Of a DNA stretch of 64,000 nucleotides, positions 44,678 to 54,089 are shown piece after piece. Positions within the stretch are counted from its first letter, which is position 1. Each line of letters starts with the position of its first letter. Made by a program: the position numbers and the translations under genes. The stretch spans positions 558,001 through 622,000 of the forward strand of contig JAWKUB010000003.1 in NCBI GenBank assembly GCA_041398745.1, read 5' to 3'. The notes under the pieces were generated by a model that had not been told where the DNA came from, did no database searches, and was given only the letters and a program-made list of their open reading frames with translations. This stretch comes from JACKHO01 sp041398745 (GTDB taxonomy: Bacteria; Planctomycetota; Planctomycetia; Planctomycetales; Planctomycetaceae).

Positions 44678-45100
44678 TTATCCGGCTTGCGAATAACTGA
44701 CGAGCAAATCGTTCCACAAACCTGCGGAGATGTTTGTCGCATGGTTTTCCTGAACGAACTTCAGACAGTCGAATGGTGTCTGTCCGTTCATCTGGCCGAT
44801 TGCGCACGTAGCAATTGCCAGCGACCGACCGTTTCCTTCACTGCAACAAACCAGAGTCGTCATGTCGTTTGCAAGGAGGGTTGTTAACAAGTTGGAAGCG
44901 AGAATCAATCGGTGTGAAATGTTCCCCACACTGTCGAGGATTGGAATGCGGAATTGCAGCACGTCGAGCGGAAGTTCGAGCGCCGGTTCTTCTCCGGCGA
45001 GTTGCAGGACGGCCTGGACTCCACATTTGGCGAGAACTTTGTGATCTCGTCCGTCATTCGTGTCACCAATCCAGAGTGGGAAAGAAGGAATCTTGTGCAT
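44678..45100 (-). CDS. Small dual-specificity-phosphatase-like protein
   Basis: A 140-residue cytoplasmic protein with a cysteine-phosphatase fold. The P-loop C-x5-R-S reads CSEGNGRS, in the context TLVCCSEGNGRSLAIATCAI; the His that usually precedes the catalytic Cys is replaced by Cys. The Asp of RIPILDSVGN is in the position of the general acid. The N-terminus LWIGDTNDGRDHKVL resembles small dual-specificity phosphatases. A target cannot be inferred. It has its own terminator. Confidence 0.72.
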   Translation of the reverse strand: MHKIPSFPLWIGDTNDGRDHKVLAKCGVQAVLQLAGEEPALELPLDVLQFRIPILDSVGNISHRLILASNLLTTLLANDMTTLVCCSEGNGRSLAIATCAIGQMNGQTPFDCLKFVQENHATNISAGLWNDLLVSYSQAG

Positions 45101-45309
45101 AGTGAGAGAGCTCCAGCGTAAGAAGACTGCCCGCGAGAACTGAGGCTAATTATACCCTTGACCTTCAGATTCGCAGAAGAACTTGCGAGTGGGTTTTGAT
45201 CAAAAAACGTGGAAAATAACTAGCGAAAAGCGCGCCAATCCCATTTGACAAGACAACCAGTACGAGACGCACCATGACCACTTTGAGCTTCAATTTCATT
45301 CGTGACGGC

Positions 45310-45331
45310 CCTCCGGTGATTTCACCGGAGG
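45310..45331 (+). promoter_or_regulatory. Hairpin that covers a ribosome binding site
   Basis: CCTCCGGTG (45310-45318) pairs perfectly over 9 bases with CACCGGAGG (45323-45331) around a 4-base loop. The right arm contains the strong Shine-Dalgarno GGAGG (45327-45331), which lies 6 bases before the ATG at 45338. In the folded state this site would be closed. An upstream reading frame starting at 45273 passes through the hairpin, so translation of that frame could open it. Confidence 0.6.
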
Positions 45332-45337
45332 TGTCAA

Positions 45338-45664
45338 ATGGAAATTGTCAGAATATTTGTTTCACAGCGGAAACTACGTGCACCGCTTCAACGCGCCACC
45401 ATGCTCGACGCACTCAAAGCGGACGAACTGCGGCCCCCCATTGAATTGATTCGCGACAACGAAAGCGCCGTTCAAATTATGGACGGACATCATCGACTGT
45501 CCGCCATTTGGTCATCTGGCAGAACGGTACTGCGGCCTGTGGAATACGTGCCTGTTGAGTCGGACCGCTACCGCCCAAGGTTTGTCACTATTGTCGAACT
45601 ACTATGGAGATGTGGGATGATCAGTTCGGATGACTGTCGCACTGACGCGAATTTGAATGACTGA
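45338..45664 (+). CDS. Small ParB/Srx-fold-like protein
   Basis: A 108-residue protein whose centre, LKADELRPPIELIRDNESAVQIMDGHHRLSAIW in outline, matches the ParB-like nuclease/sulfiredoxin-type fold, with the signature GHHRLSA. The DNA-binding part of true ParB is absent, so chromosome segregation is not implied. Related small stand-alone ParB-fold proteins bind CTP or act in varied settings. The ATG at 45338 is fixed by GGAGG 6 bases upstream, inside a hairpin. It ends 31 bp before the convergent S9 peptidase gene. Confidence 0.62.
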   Translation: MEIVRIFVSQRKLRAPLQRATMLDALKADELRPPIELIRDNESAVQIMDGHHRLSAIWSSGRTVLRPVEYVPVESDRYRPRFVTIVELLWRCGMISSDDCRTDANLND

Positions 45665-45694
45665 GGGGATTCACCGACGAGGGCGAATAAGGAT

Positions 45695-48625
45695 TTACTT
45701 CCAGAGTTGTTCAAGCAGGTCGAACATCTCGGCGTCATGCCTGGCGAGTTCCTGCTTGTCGAACGGAAAGAAGTCGTTGCGGCTGAAGAATGCTTCGGTT
45801 GTTTCCGCAAAGTATTCCTGCGGATTCGTCAGGGCGTACGCCTTTTCGAAAGTGTTTGGACGACCGTTTCCGTAGTGACGCTCGACTCTCTCGTATAGGC
45901 CCTGTGACTTTGCACGAGCGTAGGCGATTTGCACAGGCTCGTTGCCGAATCCGTCGGGGAGAAAGCGGTCATGGTAGGCGTGTGCCAGCTCGTGCAGTGT
46001 GAAATTCGGCATACGATTTGTCTCTTCCTGGAAAATTCGGATGTTCGTGAACTCAACACCTTTGGCCATTGCAGGATCCCGGCCATTGTCTCGCAGCCAT
46101 CCCGCACCTGGGTGATACTCGGCCCGCGGTCCGACGCCGGGGTATTCGGGCATGAAATACAACGGAACCTGTCGCAACTTCTCCAGCGCCGGTTTCGGCA
46201 CGACTTGAGTGACTTCTTCCAGTTGCTTGTCGAGCAGAACAATTGCTTGCTCTGTCAACTCCGGCTGCGTTGCGATGAGGACTTTGCTGATGTGTACCAC
46301 CCATCCCCGCACTTCCCGAATTTCATGAGGAGATTGCGGCAAGGGAGCACCCGGCGATTGGAGGTTGTCCTGGAAATACTTTGTCATTGTGGCGTAAAGG
46401 TGCCGCCTGGTGTTCGCGCCTTCGCTGACGCTGTGCGATCGATCGGGATAAGGAACAGCCGTGAAGTGTTTGCCATTGGCGATCAATTCGTTCATGAGTC
46501 GCTCGGTCGCCTGATAGTGGCAGTTGTCATCCCCAGTGCCGTGAATGAGCAGCAGATTTCCGCGGAGATTCCTCGCGTGTGTCATGGGAGAACCATCGCG
46601 AAAACCTTCAGTATTATCGCTCGGGACACCCATGTAGCGTTCCTGGTAAATGGTGTCGTAGAGGCGTTGGTCGGCAACCGGAGCAATGGCAATGGCTGTG
46701 CGGTACAACTCGGGATAACGAAATATGCCATTTAAGCTCATGCTGCCGCCGCCACTCCATCCCCAAACGCCGACGCGGCTCTTGTCCACGAATGGCCAGC
46801 GCTGTAGCAATGTGTTTACTGCTCTCGCCTGTTCCTGAGGAGCAGTAATGCCAATTTTCCGGTGGACGCACTTCCTCCATTCCCGGCCACGCGGCACATT
46901 CGTGCCTCGGTTGTCGACGCTGGCGATGACAAATCCCTGCTGTGCCAGCATCCAGTGCCAGAGCCCGCGTGATCCCTGCCAGGCATCGCGAACGGTTTGT
47001 CCGTGCGGTTCTCCGTAGACATATATCACCAGTGGCAGTTTGGCGTCGGCGTCGATTTGCGAAGGCTTAATACTCCAGCCATCAAGTGTCATTCCCTCGC
47101 CGATGTCGACTTTACCAAACTCGATTTCCGGCTTTATGAGGCCGTCCAGCTTATCCCTTAGCTTCTGGTTGTCCTCGAGCTGGCGGGCGACAGACTGGTT
47201 CGATAGTTGCACAAGCTCCACGACGGGAGGAGTCGTGAATGTTGAATAGGTATGCACGGCCCACTTGGCATTGTGCGACCACGAGTAGGTGTGCCAGCCT
47301 GGTTTGTCAGTGGGCGAGAGTTGCTCTGTTCCCGTACCGTCCAGCTTGACACGAAATAAATAGCGCTGCGTCGCATTCTCTGGCGAGGCCGCGTAGTAAA
47401 GCCAACCCTTCTCCTCGTCGATGGCTTCGACACCGAGGACATCAAACTCGCCCTGCGTGACGGGGACAAGTTCTTTGCCACTGGCAGATGCAAGATAAAC
47501 ATGCCGCCAGCCAGAGCGTTCGCTGACCCACAGGAAGTTCTTTCCTTTATTGAGCCAATGAAACGGGTTCTCGTTTTCCAGCCAGGCCTCATCGGTCTCC
47601 TTCATGAGGAATTTTGCTGTGCCGGACTTTGGGTCGACGGTCCAGACGGTCAGTTCATTCTGGAGTCGATTAAATTGCTGGACGAAAATGGCGGAACCAT
47701 TTGGCGTCCATTCGGCGCGTGGCAAATAGTGTTCACGCGGGTCCCCCGGGAGTGAAAGCCAGCGAGTTTTCCCGCCGCTCGCCGGCACAACGCCGAGACG
47801 AGTCGCAGAATTCTTTTCTCCCACCTTGGGATACGCAAAAGACTGAATTCGCGGCATCAGGCCCTCATTGTTGTGGATTAAATGAAATTCGCCGACGCCA
47901 CTGGTGTCGAATTGCCAGAACAGAATCGACTTCCCGTCTGGGCTCCAGCGGTAGCAGTCCCTTAGGCTCAGTTCTTCCTCATTCACCCAATCGCCGGTGC
48001 CGTTGATGAGTGTTTTCGAACCATCGACCGTCAACTGCGTAACGGCCCACGTTGACAAATTCTGCACGTAAATGTTGTTTCGATGCACGTAGGCTACACG
48101 TGTTCCATCGGGAGAGAATTTCGCGAACATCAACGACGACGGTGGTGCGACACCTCCCAGTTTTGACAAGCTCTTTGCTGATAGGTCGAGCACCCAATAA
48201 TCACCGCGTGTGTTCTGCCGCCAGACTTTTGTGCTGTTGGTGTAAATCAGCACCTTGGACTCATCCGGCGAAAACGCGAATCCCTCAACCTTAATGGGCT
48301 GGTCTTCTCCCTGCGGAGTAAAGGCAGATGCAGGGACAAGGACCTCGGATTCTCCCGTCTCTGGATTGTGCTTCAGTATCTGCTGACCATTTGCGTCGTC
48401 GACGTCGTCCAACGTGTAGTACGCCGATGCTTTCTCGCTCCATTGAATTTGTGGAATTGGTTCGACCTCGAATTCTTTGGTCCCAAATATTCGGTCAATG
48501 GTCAGAAGCGATTCAGAGGGAATGTCTTCCGCGATTACCGACGCACAAGGTGACAACACCAGGCACAGCATTAGCTGGAACAGAGGGAATGGTTTTGCTT
48601 GCATTGCAGTTGCCGATGAGGACAT
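45695..48625 (-). CDS. Dipeptidyl-peptidase IV-like S9 peptidase with C-terminal HELAH domain
   Basis: A 976-residue exported protein from the ATG at 48625 (an ATG at 48604 would also give a signal peptide). Residues about 40-500 are the DPP IV N-terminal beta-propeller (FSPDGTRVAYVHRNNIYVQN, DCYRWSPDGKSILFW). The alpha/beta-hydrolase domain has Ser624 in WGWSGGGSM, the acid in HGTGDDNCHY and His in PDRSHSV. The last 180 residues are an additional domain with the zinc-peptidase motif HELAH at 878-882 and a downstream EYFAETTEAFF that may give the third metal ligand. Two peptidase domains in one chain are unusual. The role is probably peptide use in the periplasm. Confidence 0.88.
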   Translation of the reverse strand: MSSSATAMQAKPFPLFQLMLCLVLSPCASVIAEDIPSESLLTIDRIFGTKEFEVEPIPQIQWSEKASAYYTLDDVDDANGQQILKHNPETGESEVLVPASAFTPQGEDQPIKVEGFAFSPDESKVLIYTNSTKVWRQNTRGDYWVLDLSAKSLSKLGGVAPPSSLMFAKFSPDGTRVAYVHRNNIYVQNLSTWAVTQLTVDGSKTLINGTGDWVNEEELSLRDCYRWSPDGKSILFWQFDTSGVGEFHLIHNNEGLMPRIQSFAYPKVGEKNSATRLGVVPASGGKTRWLSLPGDPREHYLPRAEWTPNGSAIFVQQFNRLQNELTVWTVDPKSGTAKFLMKETDEAWLENENPFHWLNKGKNFLWVSERSGWRHVYLASASGKELVPVTQGEFDVLGVEAIDEEKGWLYYAASPENATQRYLFRVKLDGTGTEQLSPTDKPGWHTYSWSHNAKWAVHTYSTFTTPPVVELVQLSNQSVARQLEDNQKLRDKLDGLIKPEIEFGKVDIGEGMTLDGWSIKPSQIDADAKLPLVIYVYGEPHGQTVRDAWQGSRGLWHWMLAQQGFVIASVDNRGTNVPRGREWRKCVHRKIGITAPQEQARAVNTLLQRWPFVDKSRVGVWGWSGGGSMSLNGIFRYPELYRTAIAIAPVADQRLYDTIYQERYMGVPSDNTEGFRDGSPMTHARNLRGNLLLIHGTGDDNCHYQATERLMNELIANGKHFTAVPYPDRSHSVSEGANTRRHLYATMTKYFQDNLQSPGAPLPQSPHEIREVRGWVVHISKVLIATQPELTEQAIVLLDKQLEEVTQVVPKPALEKLRQVPLYFMPEYPGVGPRAEYHPGAGWLRDNGRDPAMAKGVEFTNIRIFQEETNRMPNFTLHELAHAYHDRFLPDGFGNEPVQIAYARAKSQGLYERVERHYGNGRPNTFEKAYALTNPQEYFAETTEAFFSRNDFFPFDKQELARHDAEMFDLLEQLWK

Positions 48626-48973
48626 TGATGTGAAGGACTTGCCGGAGATGAACACGACTGAGAGGTGCACGGCGTGACCTGTGGATGAAAGATCATCGAA
48701 TGGGTCTCGATTCCGCCCTAGAGTGTACTTGCAACCGCTGTGGATTGAAGTCACATGCCGCAATGATTCTGTTGTCACGCAAGACTGGCGAATGGACTAA
48801 GCATTCCAATTTTCTTCGCCATGTCCCGATTCGGCACATGGCGTTCGTCGCCTGTCATTGGCAGTGCAGACGTTTGCGTGCGGACGTTTCAGTCGGTACG
48901 GTTTCCCGGACGAACGAGCATCACGTGTCAACTAACTTCCGGCGATGCGTCAAATCATTGAAGGCCGACAAGA

Positions 48974-51436
48974 ATGCTTCCAGCGAAGACGAGAGATGGA
49001 CAACCGACGCCGGATTTCGAACCCGTCGTTGGGCTTGGTCAGTTGGCGTTACGACATGCTTGCCATGCGGCCCTGTCGACGTTCTTTGTGGTGGTGGCCG
49101 GTTCCGTGCTCCCGGCGGCCGATCCAGCAATACCAGGAAACCATCCGCTCACTCAGGCACAAGCAGGTGAACTGATTATCGCCGAGCTGCGCTGCGCAGC
49201 GTGCCACAAGAGTGATCAGCCAGACTCGCACTTCATCAAGGCCGCACCCGACCTGTCAGAAGCGGGATCGCGCATTTCGCCAGAGTACCTGCGAAAGTAC
49301 CTCGCTGCTCCGTCCGCAGTTCATCCCGATACGTCCATGCCAGACGTGCTCGCGTCACGTCCGGAGGCCGAGCGAGACCAAATTGCCGACGCATTGACTC
49401 ACTTTCTCGTGGCTCAGTCAAAGAAAACCTTTCAGCCCGAGGCACCTGAGGAAAGTGATTCGAAACGAGGGAGGGAACTCTTTCACTCAATCGGTTGCGT
49501 GGCTTGTCATGGTCCCCAGGAAGAAATTGCCAAGTCACCCGCTCCGCAAAACCTGGATGACGCTTTCGACGATGACGAATTGTTGCTTCCGAAGAAGAAG
49601 GAGTTTCAGCCCATCGCCGTCAGTTTGCAGCACGTCGGAGCCAAATACAGCGTGACATCGCTCAGCAATTTCCTGTTTCAGCCGCTACTTGTTCGACATT
49701 CCGGGCGGATGCCTGACTTAAAACTGACGCGTAATGAAGCCGCGTCGATTGCGAGCTATTTGCTAAGAGCCCCGGCTGGAAGCCATCAGGCACTAGAGCC
49801 TCAGGAATCGCTGGTTACGAAGGGACAGCAGTATTTCCGAGAATTGAACTGTGCCGCATGTCATACCCTCCCAGGCACCGCACCTGCTCCGCTGATTGGC
49901 TCATTGAGAACCGCAGATTTCTCCAAAGGCTGTCTGTCCGCAACGAGTCTTCGCAGTCCAAAGTACAATCTAGCAGAGGCAAAGCGAGGGGCCATTGTTG
50001 CTGCATTGCAGGAAAAGCCCAGTCCAGACTCAGATGAAGTCGTTGCGGCAAAAACCATGACGGCATTTCGCTGCATTGCCTGCCATGAACGCAATGACTT
50101 CGGCGGGGTTCCCCAGGCCTATGATGCATACTTCGCTGGAAGTGAAGTAAAAATGGGGGATGACGGTCGCATTCCGCCGCCGTTGACTCTCGTGGGAGCG
50201 AAGCTGCGTCCGGCCTGGCTGAAAAAAGTTCTCTTCGATGGTGAAAGCGTGCGGCCCTATATGTTCACGCGAATGCCACAGTACGGTACAGCCAATCTCC
50301 AGCACCTGCCGGATGTCGTCGCGCGGCTGGATGTCCTTGAAGGGCGGGAGATGCAGGTTGTCAGTTCGGAACGACGTACCCCTGAAGAGCGTGAACGCGA
50401 GAAGGTGCTGCGAGCGGCTGGACGCGAGTTGCTCGGTGACAAAGGTGTGAACTGCATTGCCTGTCACAGATTTAATGGCAAGGATGCACCGGTCAATCAG
50501 GGAATCGATTTGCTGACTACTTATCAGCGTTTGCAACCTGCCTGGTTTGATCAGTACGTGCGTAATCCAATGGCTTTTCGACCACGTACCGTGATGCCCT
50601 CGGCCTGGTCGGGTGGAGTGGCCTCACACAAAACAATACTCGATGGAAACGCTGACCAGCAAATCGAAGCTGTCTGGTATTACCTTTCGCTTGGTACTTC
50701 GGCAGCCGACCCTTCCGGCATTCGGGGAGTCAGCACGAACTTGATTGTAAATGATGTTCCTCGACTACATCGGGGACGGAGTCAAGTTGCGGGATATCGT
50801 GGCATCGCAGTTGGATTCCCCGAGAAGCTGAACTATGCATTCAATGCCGAGACCGGAACGTTGTCTGCAGTCTGGAAGGGTGACTTTATTAATGTGAACT
50901 GGAGCGGACAGGGATCGGGGAACTTCAACCCGTCGGTACGCCCCATTGAACTCGCGCAGGATGTTTCGTTCGTCCAGTTGAAAAGCGAAAGCGATTCCTG
51001 GCCCCTCATGCCGGTAATGACCAAGGAAGAACCGGTGAATCCGGACCCACTGTATCCCAAGAACGTCGGGTACCAGTTTGGTGGCTACGCTCTTGATGAA
51101 AAGTCCATACCGACATTTATGTATCGCAGTGGGACAATCGAAATTGAGGACCGAACTGCTCCCGGTGGCTCTCCAGAGCACTCCGGGTTGACGAGAGTGT
51201 TACAGTTCAAGTCACCCGAATCACAAACAGTCTGGTTCCGCGCGTTGACTGGTCAAGTCAGCAGTGAGTCTCCTCAAGTTTACCGAAGTGGTCAGATGCA
51301 ACTGACGGTGCCCGAGTGCGAAACCGTTGTCCGGGCCTTCGGCGAAGAGGGCCGGCAATCGGAATTGTTGCTGCGTCTTGAACTTCCGCAGGGCGAATCG
51401 AGATTGGAATTACTTTATGAGCCAATTGACAAGTAG
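48974..51436 (+). CDS. Pentaheme c-type cytochrome protein
   Basis: An 820-residue exported protein with a hydrophobic stretch at residues 32-50 ending near LPAAD, preceded by a rather long N-terminal region; the true start may lie further on. Five CxxCH motifs are present: CAACH (74-78), CVACH (175-179), CAACH (293-297), CIACH (367-371) and CIACH (494-498). Met residues near SMPDVL and RMPDLK are candidate distal ligands. The last 250 residues are beta-rich and heme-free. Its stop codon overlaps the next gene by 20 bases. A periplasmic electron carrier for a coupled dehydrogenase is inferred. Confidence 0.88.
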   Translation: MLPAKTRDGQPTPDFEPVVGLGQLALRHACHAALSTFFVVVAGSVLPAADPAIPGNHPLTQAQAGELIIAELRCAACHKSDQPDSHFIKAAPDLSEAGSRISPEYLRKYLAAPSAVHPDTSMPDVLASRPEAERDQIADALTHFLVAQSKKTFQPEAPEESDSKRGRELFHSIGCVACHGPQEEIAKSPAPQNLDDAFDDDELLLPKKKEFQPIAVSLQHVGAKYSVTSLSNFLFQPLLVRHSGRMPDLKLTRNEAASIASYLLRAPAGSHQALEPQESLVTKGQQYFRELNCAACHTLPGTAPAPLIGSLRTADFSKGCLSATSLRSPKYNLAEAKRGAIVAALQEKPSPDSDEVVAAKTMTAFRCIACHERNDFGGVPQAYDAYFAGSEVKMGDDGRIPPPLTLVGAKLRPAWLKKVLFDGESVRPYMFTRMPQYGTANLQHLPDVVARLDVLEGREMQVVSSERRTPEEREREKVLRAAGRELLGDKGVNCIACHRFNGKDAPVNQGIDLLTTYQRLQPAWFDQYVRNPMAFRPRTVMPSAWSGGVASHKTILDGNADQQIEAVWYYLSLGTSAADPSGIRGVSTNLIVNDVPRLHRGRSQVAGYRGIAVGFPEKLNYAFNAETGTLSAVWKGDFINVNWSGQGSGNFNPSVRPIELAQDVSFVQLKSESDSWPLMPVMTKEEPVNPDPLYPKNVGYQFGGYALDEKSIPTFMYRSGTIEIEDRTAPGGSPEHSGLTRVLQFKSPESQTVWFRALTGQVSSESPQVYRSGQMQLTVPECETVVRAFGEEGRQSELLLRLELPQGESRLELLYEPIDK

Positions 51437-52922
51437 TCGCAAGCTTCTGCTTTGTTCATTGTTGCCATTTCTGATGGGAGCATTCCTCGCGGTGCGCGCG
51501 GAGGAGGTTGGAGAACGCTGGGGAACGGAGGAACGCGAACGGGAGTATTATCCCATTGTCAATATCCCGCTACCGAAAGACACGGTCATCGAAGCCGGGG
51601 CTTTTGCCGTGCTTCCCGACAATCGAGTCGCGGTCGGAACACGGCATGGCGAAATCTACATTATTGACGGAATTGATGCGGCGAAACCGAATCCGACATT
51701 TCATTTATTCGCATCGGGGCTTGATGAAATTTTTGGGCTGACGTGGCAGGAGAATGCCTTTCGAGTGACCCAAAGCTGTGAACTTACGCGGGTCAGCGAT
51801 TCTAACGGTGATGGTGTCGCCGACCGGTTTGAGACGATTTCCGACGCATGGGGTTATGCAAATTATCACGAGTACGCCTTCGGGTCGGAGCCTGACAGCG
51901 AGGGAAACCAATACGTCGCCCTTGGGCTTTCGGCCTCCTACTATTCGCGCGCGCTCAACCGGGGTTTCATTATGAAGGTGGCTCCCAATGGAACGACAAC
52001 CTCCTATGCCAGTGGACTCCGTAGCCCCGGCGGCATTGGATTTGATGAACACAACGCGTTGTTCTACATCGAAAGCCAAGGCCCCTGGAACTGCTCCTGC
52101 AGTTTGAAAGCCGTCTCCGAAAACAGCTTTCACGGACATCCCGCCAGCTTCAACTGGTATCAGTTTTCACCGGAGCTTGGCCCGGTCCCGGAAATGCCTC
52201 AGTCGGGAAGTCGAATTACCGTCGAGAAGAACCGTGTCAAACAACTGGTTCCGTATGCCGTCATCTTTCCTTACATTCGCATGGGACGCTCCATTACCGC
52301 GTTCAAAGTAAACAAGACTCAAGGAAAGTTTGGGCCGTTCGAGAACCAGTTGTTCCTGGGCGATTTCACCCAGTCGATTCTTATGCGGGCCACAACCGAG
52401 CAAGTCAACGGTGTCTGGCAGGGAGCGTGCTACCCGTTTCGCGAGGGGCTCTCGACCGGGATTCTCAACATCGAATTCACTCCCGCCGGAAATTTGGTTG
52501 CCGGGGGAACAAACCGCGGCTGGCCTGTTCGTGGCATCAAACCGTTTGCCCTCGAACGACTGTCGTGGACCGGAAAGATGCCGTTTGAAATCAAACGCGT
52601 CACCATTGAGCCAGAAGGATTTCTCGTAACGTTTACCAAGCCCGTTGACGCGGCAACCGGAACGTCCGCTGACTCGTACGACATTTCGGCGTTTACTCAT
52701 CCTTACCACGCTGGATATGGCGGTCCGGAAATCGAGCAGCACAAGCCGCAAGTTACGGCGGTGAGACTCGCTGATGATGGGCTCTCAGCAACAATTGCGG
52801 TGGAGAAGCTCAAAAGGGGGTTCGTGTACGAACTCGATTTGGTGCAACTTCGCTCCCGAGAAAATGAAGAGCTATTGCATCGACATGCGTTCTACACGGT
52901 CAACGAAATCCCTTCGCCGTAA
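51417..52922 (+). CDS. Beta-propeller dehydrogenase-like protein
   Basis: A 501-residue exported protein; the ATG at 51417 lies inside the cytochrome gene (20-base overlap) and gives the signal peptide KLLLCSLLPFLMGAFLAVRA. Blades of the glucose/sorbosone dehydrogenase or NHL type follow: FAVLPDNRVAVGTRHGEIYI, ELTRVSDSNGDGVADRFETI, LRSPGGIGFDEHNALFYIES, and LVAGGTNRGWPVRG. The C-terminal 120 residues resemble an Ig-like domain (VTFTKPVDAATGTSADSYDI). The overlap with the cytochrome suggests translational coupling and a shared electron path. The substrate is not visible. Confidence 0.84.
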   Translation: MSQLTSSRKLLLCSLLPFLMGAFLAVRAEEVGERWGTEEREREYYPIVNIPLPKDTVIEAGAFAVLPDNRVAVGTRHGEIYIIDGIDAAKPNPTFHLFASGLDEIFGLTWQENAFRVTQSCELTRVSDSNGDGVADRFETISDAWGYANYHEYAFGSEPDSEGNQYVALGLSASYYSRALNRGFIMKVAPNGTTTSYASGLRSPGGIGFDEHNALFYIESQGPWNCSCSLKAVSENSFHGHPASFNWYQFSPELGPVPEMPQSGSRITVEKNRVKQLVPYAVIFPYIRMGRSITAFKVNKTQGKFGPFENQLFLGDFTQSILMRATTEQVNGVWQGACYPFREGLSTGILNIEFTPAGNLVAGGTNRGWPVRGIKPFALERLSWTGKMPFEIKRVTIEPEGFLVTFTKPVDAATGTSADSYDISAFTHPYHAGYGGPEIEQHKPQVTAVRLADDGLSATIAVEKLKRGFVYELDLVQLRSRENEELLHRHAFYTVNEIPSP

Positions 52923-52958
52923 CGCACCTGAGGCTATTGAACGTTTGGGAGTTGGATT

Positions 52959-54020
52959 GTGTTTTCAACAATACGCGGCGTAAGCATTTGTTTGTTGGCA
53001 TTAGCATTGTTCGCGGCATTCACCCAAATGGGATTCGCCCAACAGGCGGGCGCGGTGCAGCACCCTGTTCCCGCAAGTCCTCTCTGGCTGACCTACTCGG
53101 GGGAACAGGGGCCTGGGCTCGGTAAGCACGTTGTCCTGATTGCAGCCGACCAGGAGTATCGGAGTGAATACTCCATGCCTATGCTCGCGCGGATGCTGGC
53201 GAAGCATCATGGATTTCACTGCACCGTGCTGTTCAGCCTGAATGCTGAAAACAAAGTTGATCCTACCCAGAAAATCCGCTGGGAGGACAAGTCCATCACA
53301 CACAATATTCCTGGACTTGAATATCTCGAGCAGTGTGATTTGCTCATTCTCTTCAGCCGACTCATTTCCTTGCCCGACGACCAGCTGGAGCACTTCTACG
53401 GCTATCTCGACTCAGGGAAGCCTATCATTGGAATCCGTACGGCCAACCACGGATTTATTGGTTTCGACTATCAGAAAAATGGCAAGCGAATCAATTTTGG
53501 AGAAGATGTACTGGGAGGCTCATTCCGGAGTCACCACGGCCGTTGGCAACGTGATTCCACTCGAGGCCTCATTGTTGAGGCAAACAAAAGCCATCCCATA
53601 TTGCAGGGAGTAAATGACATTTGGGGCACGTCGGATGTTTACCGCACTTATAAAGAAGGGGACAGTTTACCCGAAGAGTGCATACCGCTAGTGAACGGTC
53701 AGCCACTCATGGGACGCCAGCACGATGATGCGGTGAATCCGGAACTCATGCCCTTGCCAGTCGCCTGGGTGAAGACATGGACTGGTAATGAAGGGAAAGC
53801 GGCGCGAGTCTTCCATGTGACAATGGGCAGCGCTCAGGATTTCAAAAGCGAAGGACTTCGTCGGCTGACAACAAATGCCGCCTACTGGTGTTTGAACATG
53901 GAAGACGACATCGATCCGACCTCGTGCATGGACATTGTCGGCGACTACGACCCGCCGGAAAGTGGGTTTGCCTACGAGCGTCTTAACATCATTCCGCGGA
54001 AGCCGAGTTTCTTCGAGTGA
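52959..54020 (+). CDS. ThuA-like domain protein, exported
   Basis: A 353-residue protein from a GTG at 52959, with signal peptide (ISICLLALALFAAFTQMGFA-like). The domain is class I glutamine-amidotransferase-like, of the ThuA (trehalose utilisation) type: VVLIAADQEYRSEYSMPML, YLEQCDLLILFSRLISLPDDQ, GKPIIGIRTANHGFIGFD, and VTMGSAQDFKSEGLRRL. It follows the beta-propeller gene by 36 bp on the same strand and probably closes the operon. ThuA-like proteins are frequent in planctomycete carbohydrate clusters; the reaction is not settled. Confidence 0.82.
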   Translation: MFSTIRGVSICLLALALFAAFTQMGFAQQAGAVQHPVPASPLWLTYSGEQGPGLGKHVVLIAADQEYRSEYSMPMLARMLAKHHGFHCTVLFSLNAENKVDPTQKIRWEDKSITHNIPGLEYLEQCDLLILFSRLISLPDDQLEHFYGYLDSGKPIIGIRTANHGFIGFDYQKNGKRINFGEDVLGGSFRSHHGRWQRDSTRGLIVEANKSHPILQGVNDIWGTSDVYRTYKEGDSLPEECIPLVNGQPLMGRQHDDAVNPELMPLPVAWVKTWTGNEGKAARVFHVTMGSAQDFKSEGLRRLTTNAAYWCLNMEDDIDPTSCMDIVGDYDPPESGFAYERLNIIPRKPSFFE

Positions 54021-54089
54021 ACGTGCGTCATGGAATTACCACTCGACTGGACCTTGTCGTTTCCGCAACTAGCGTCGATGCTGCGTCGA

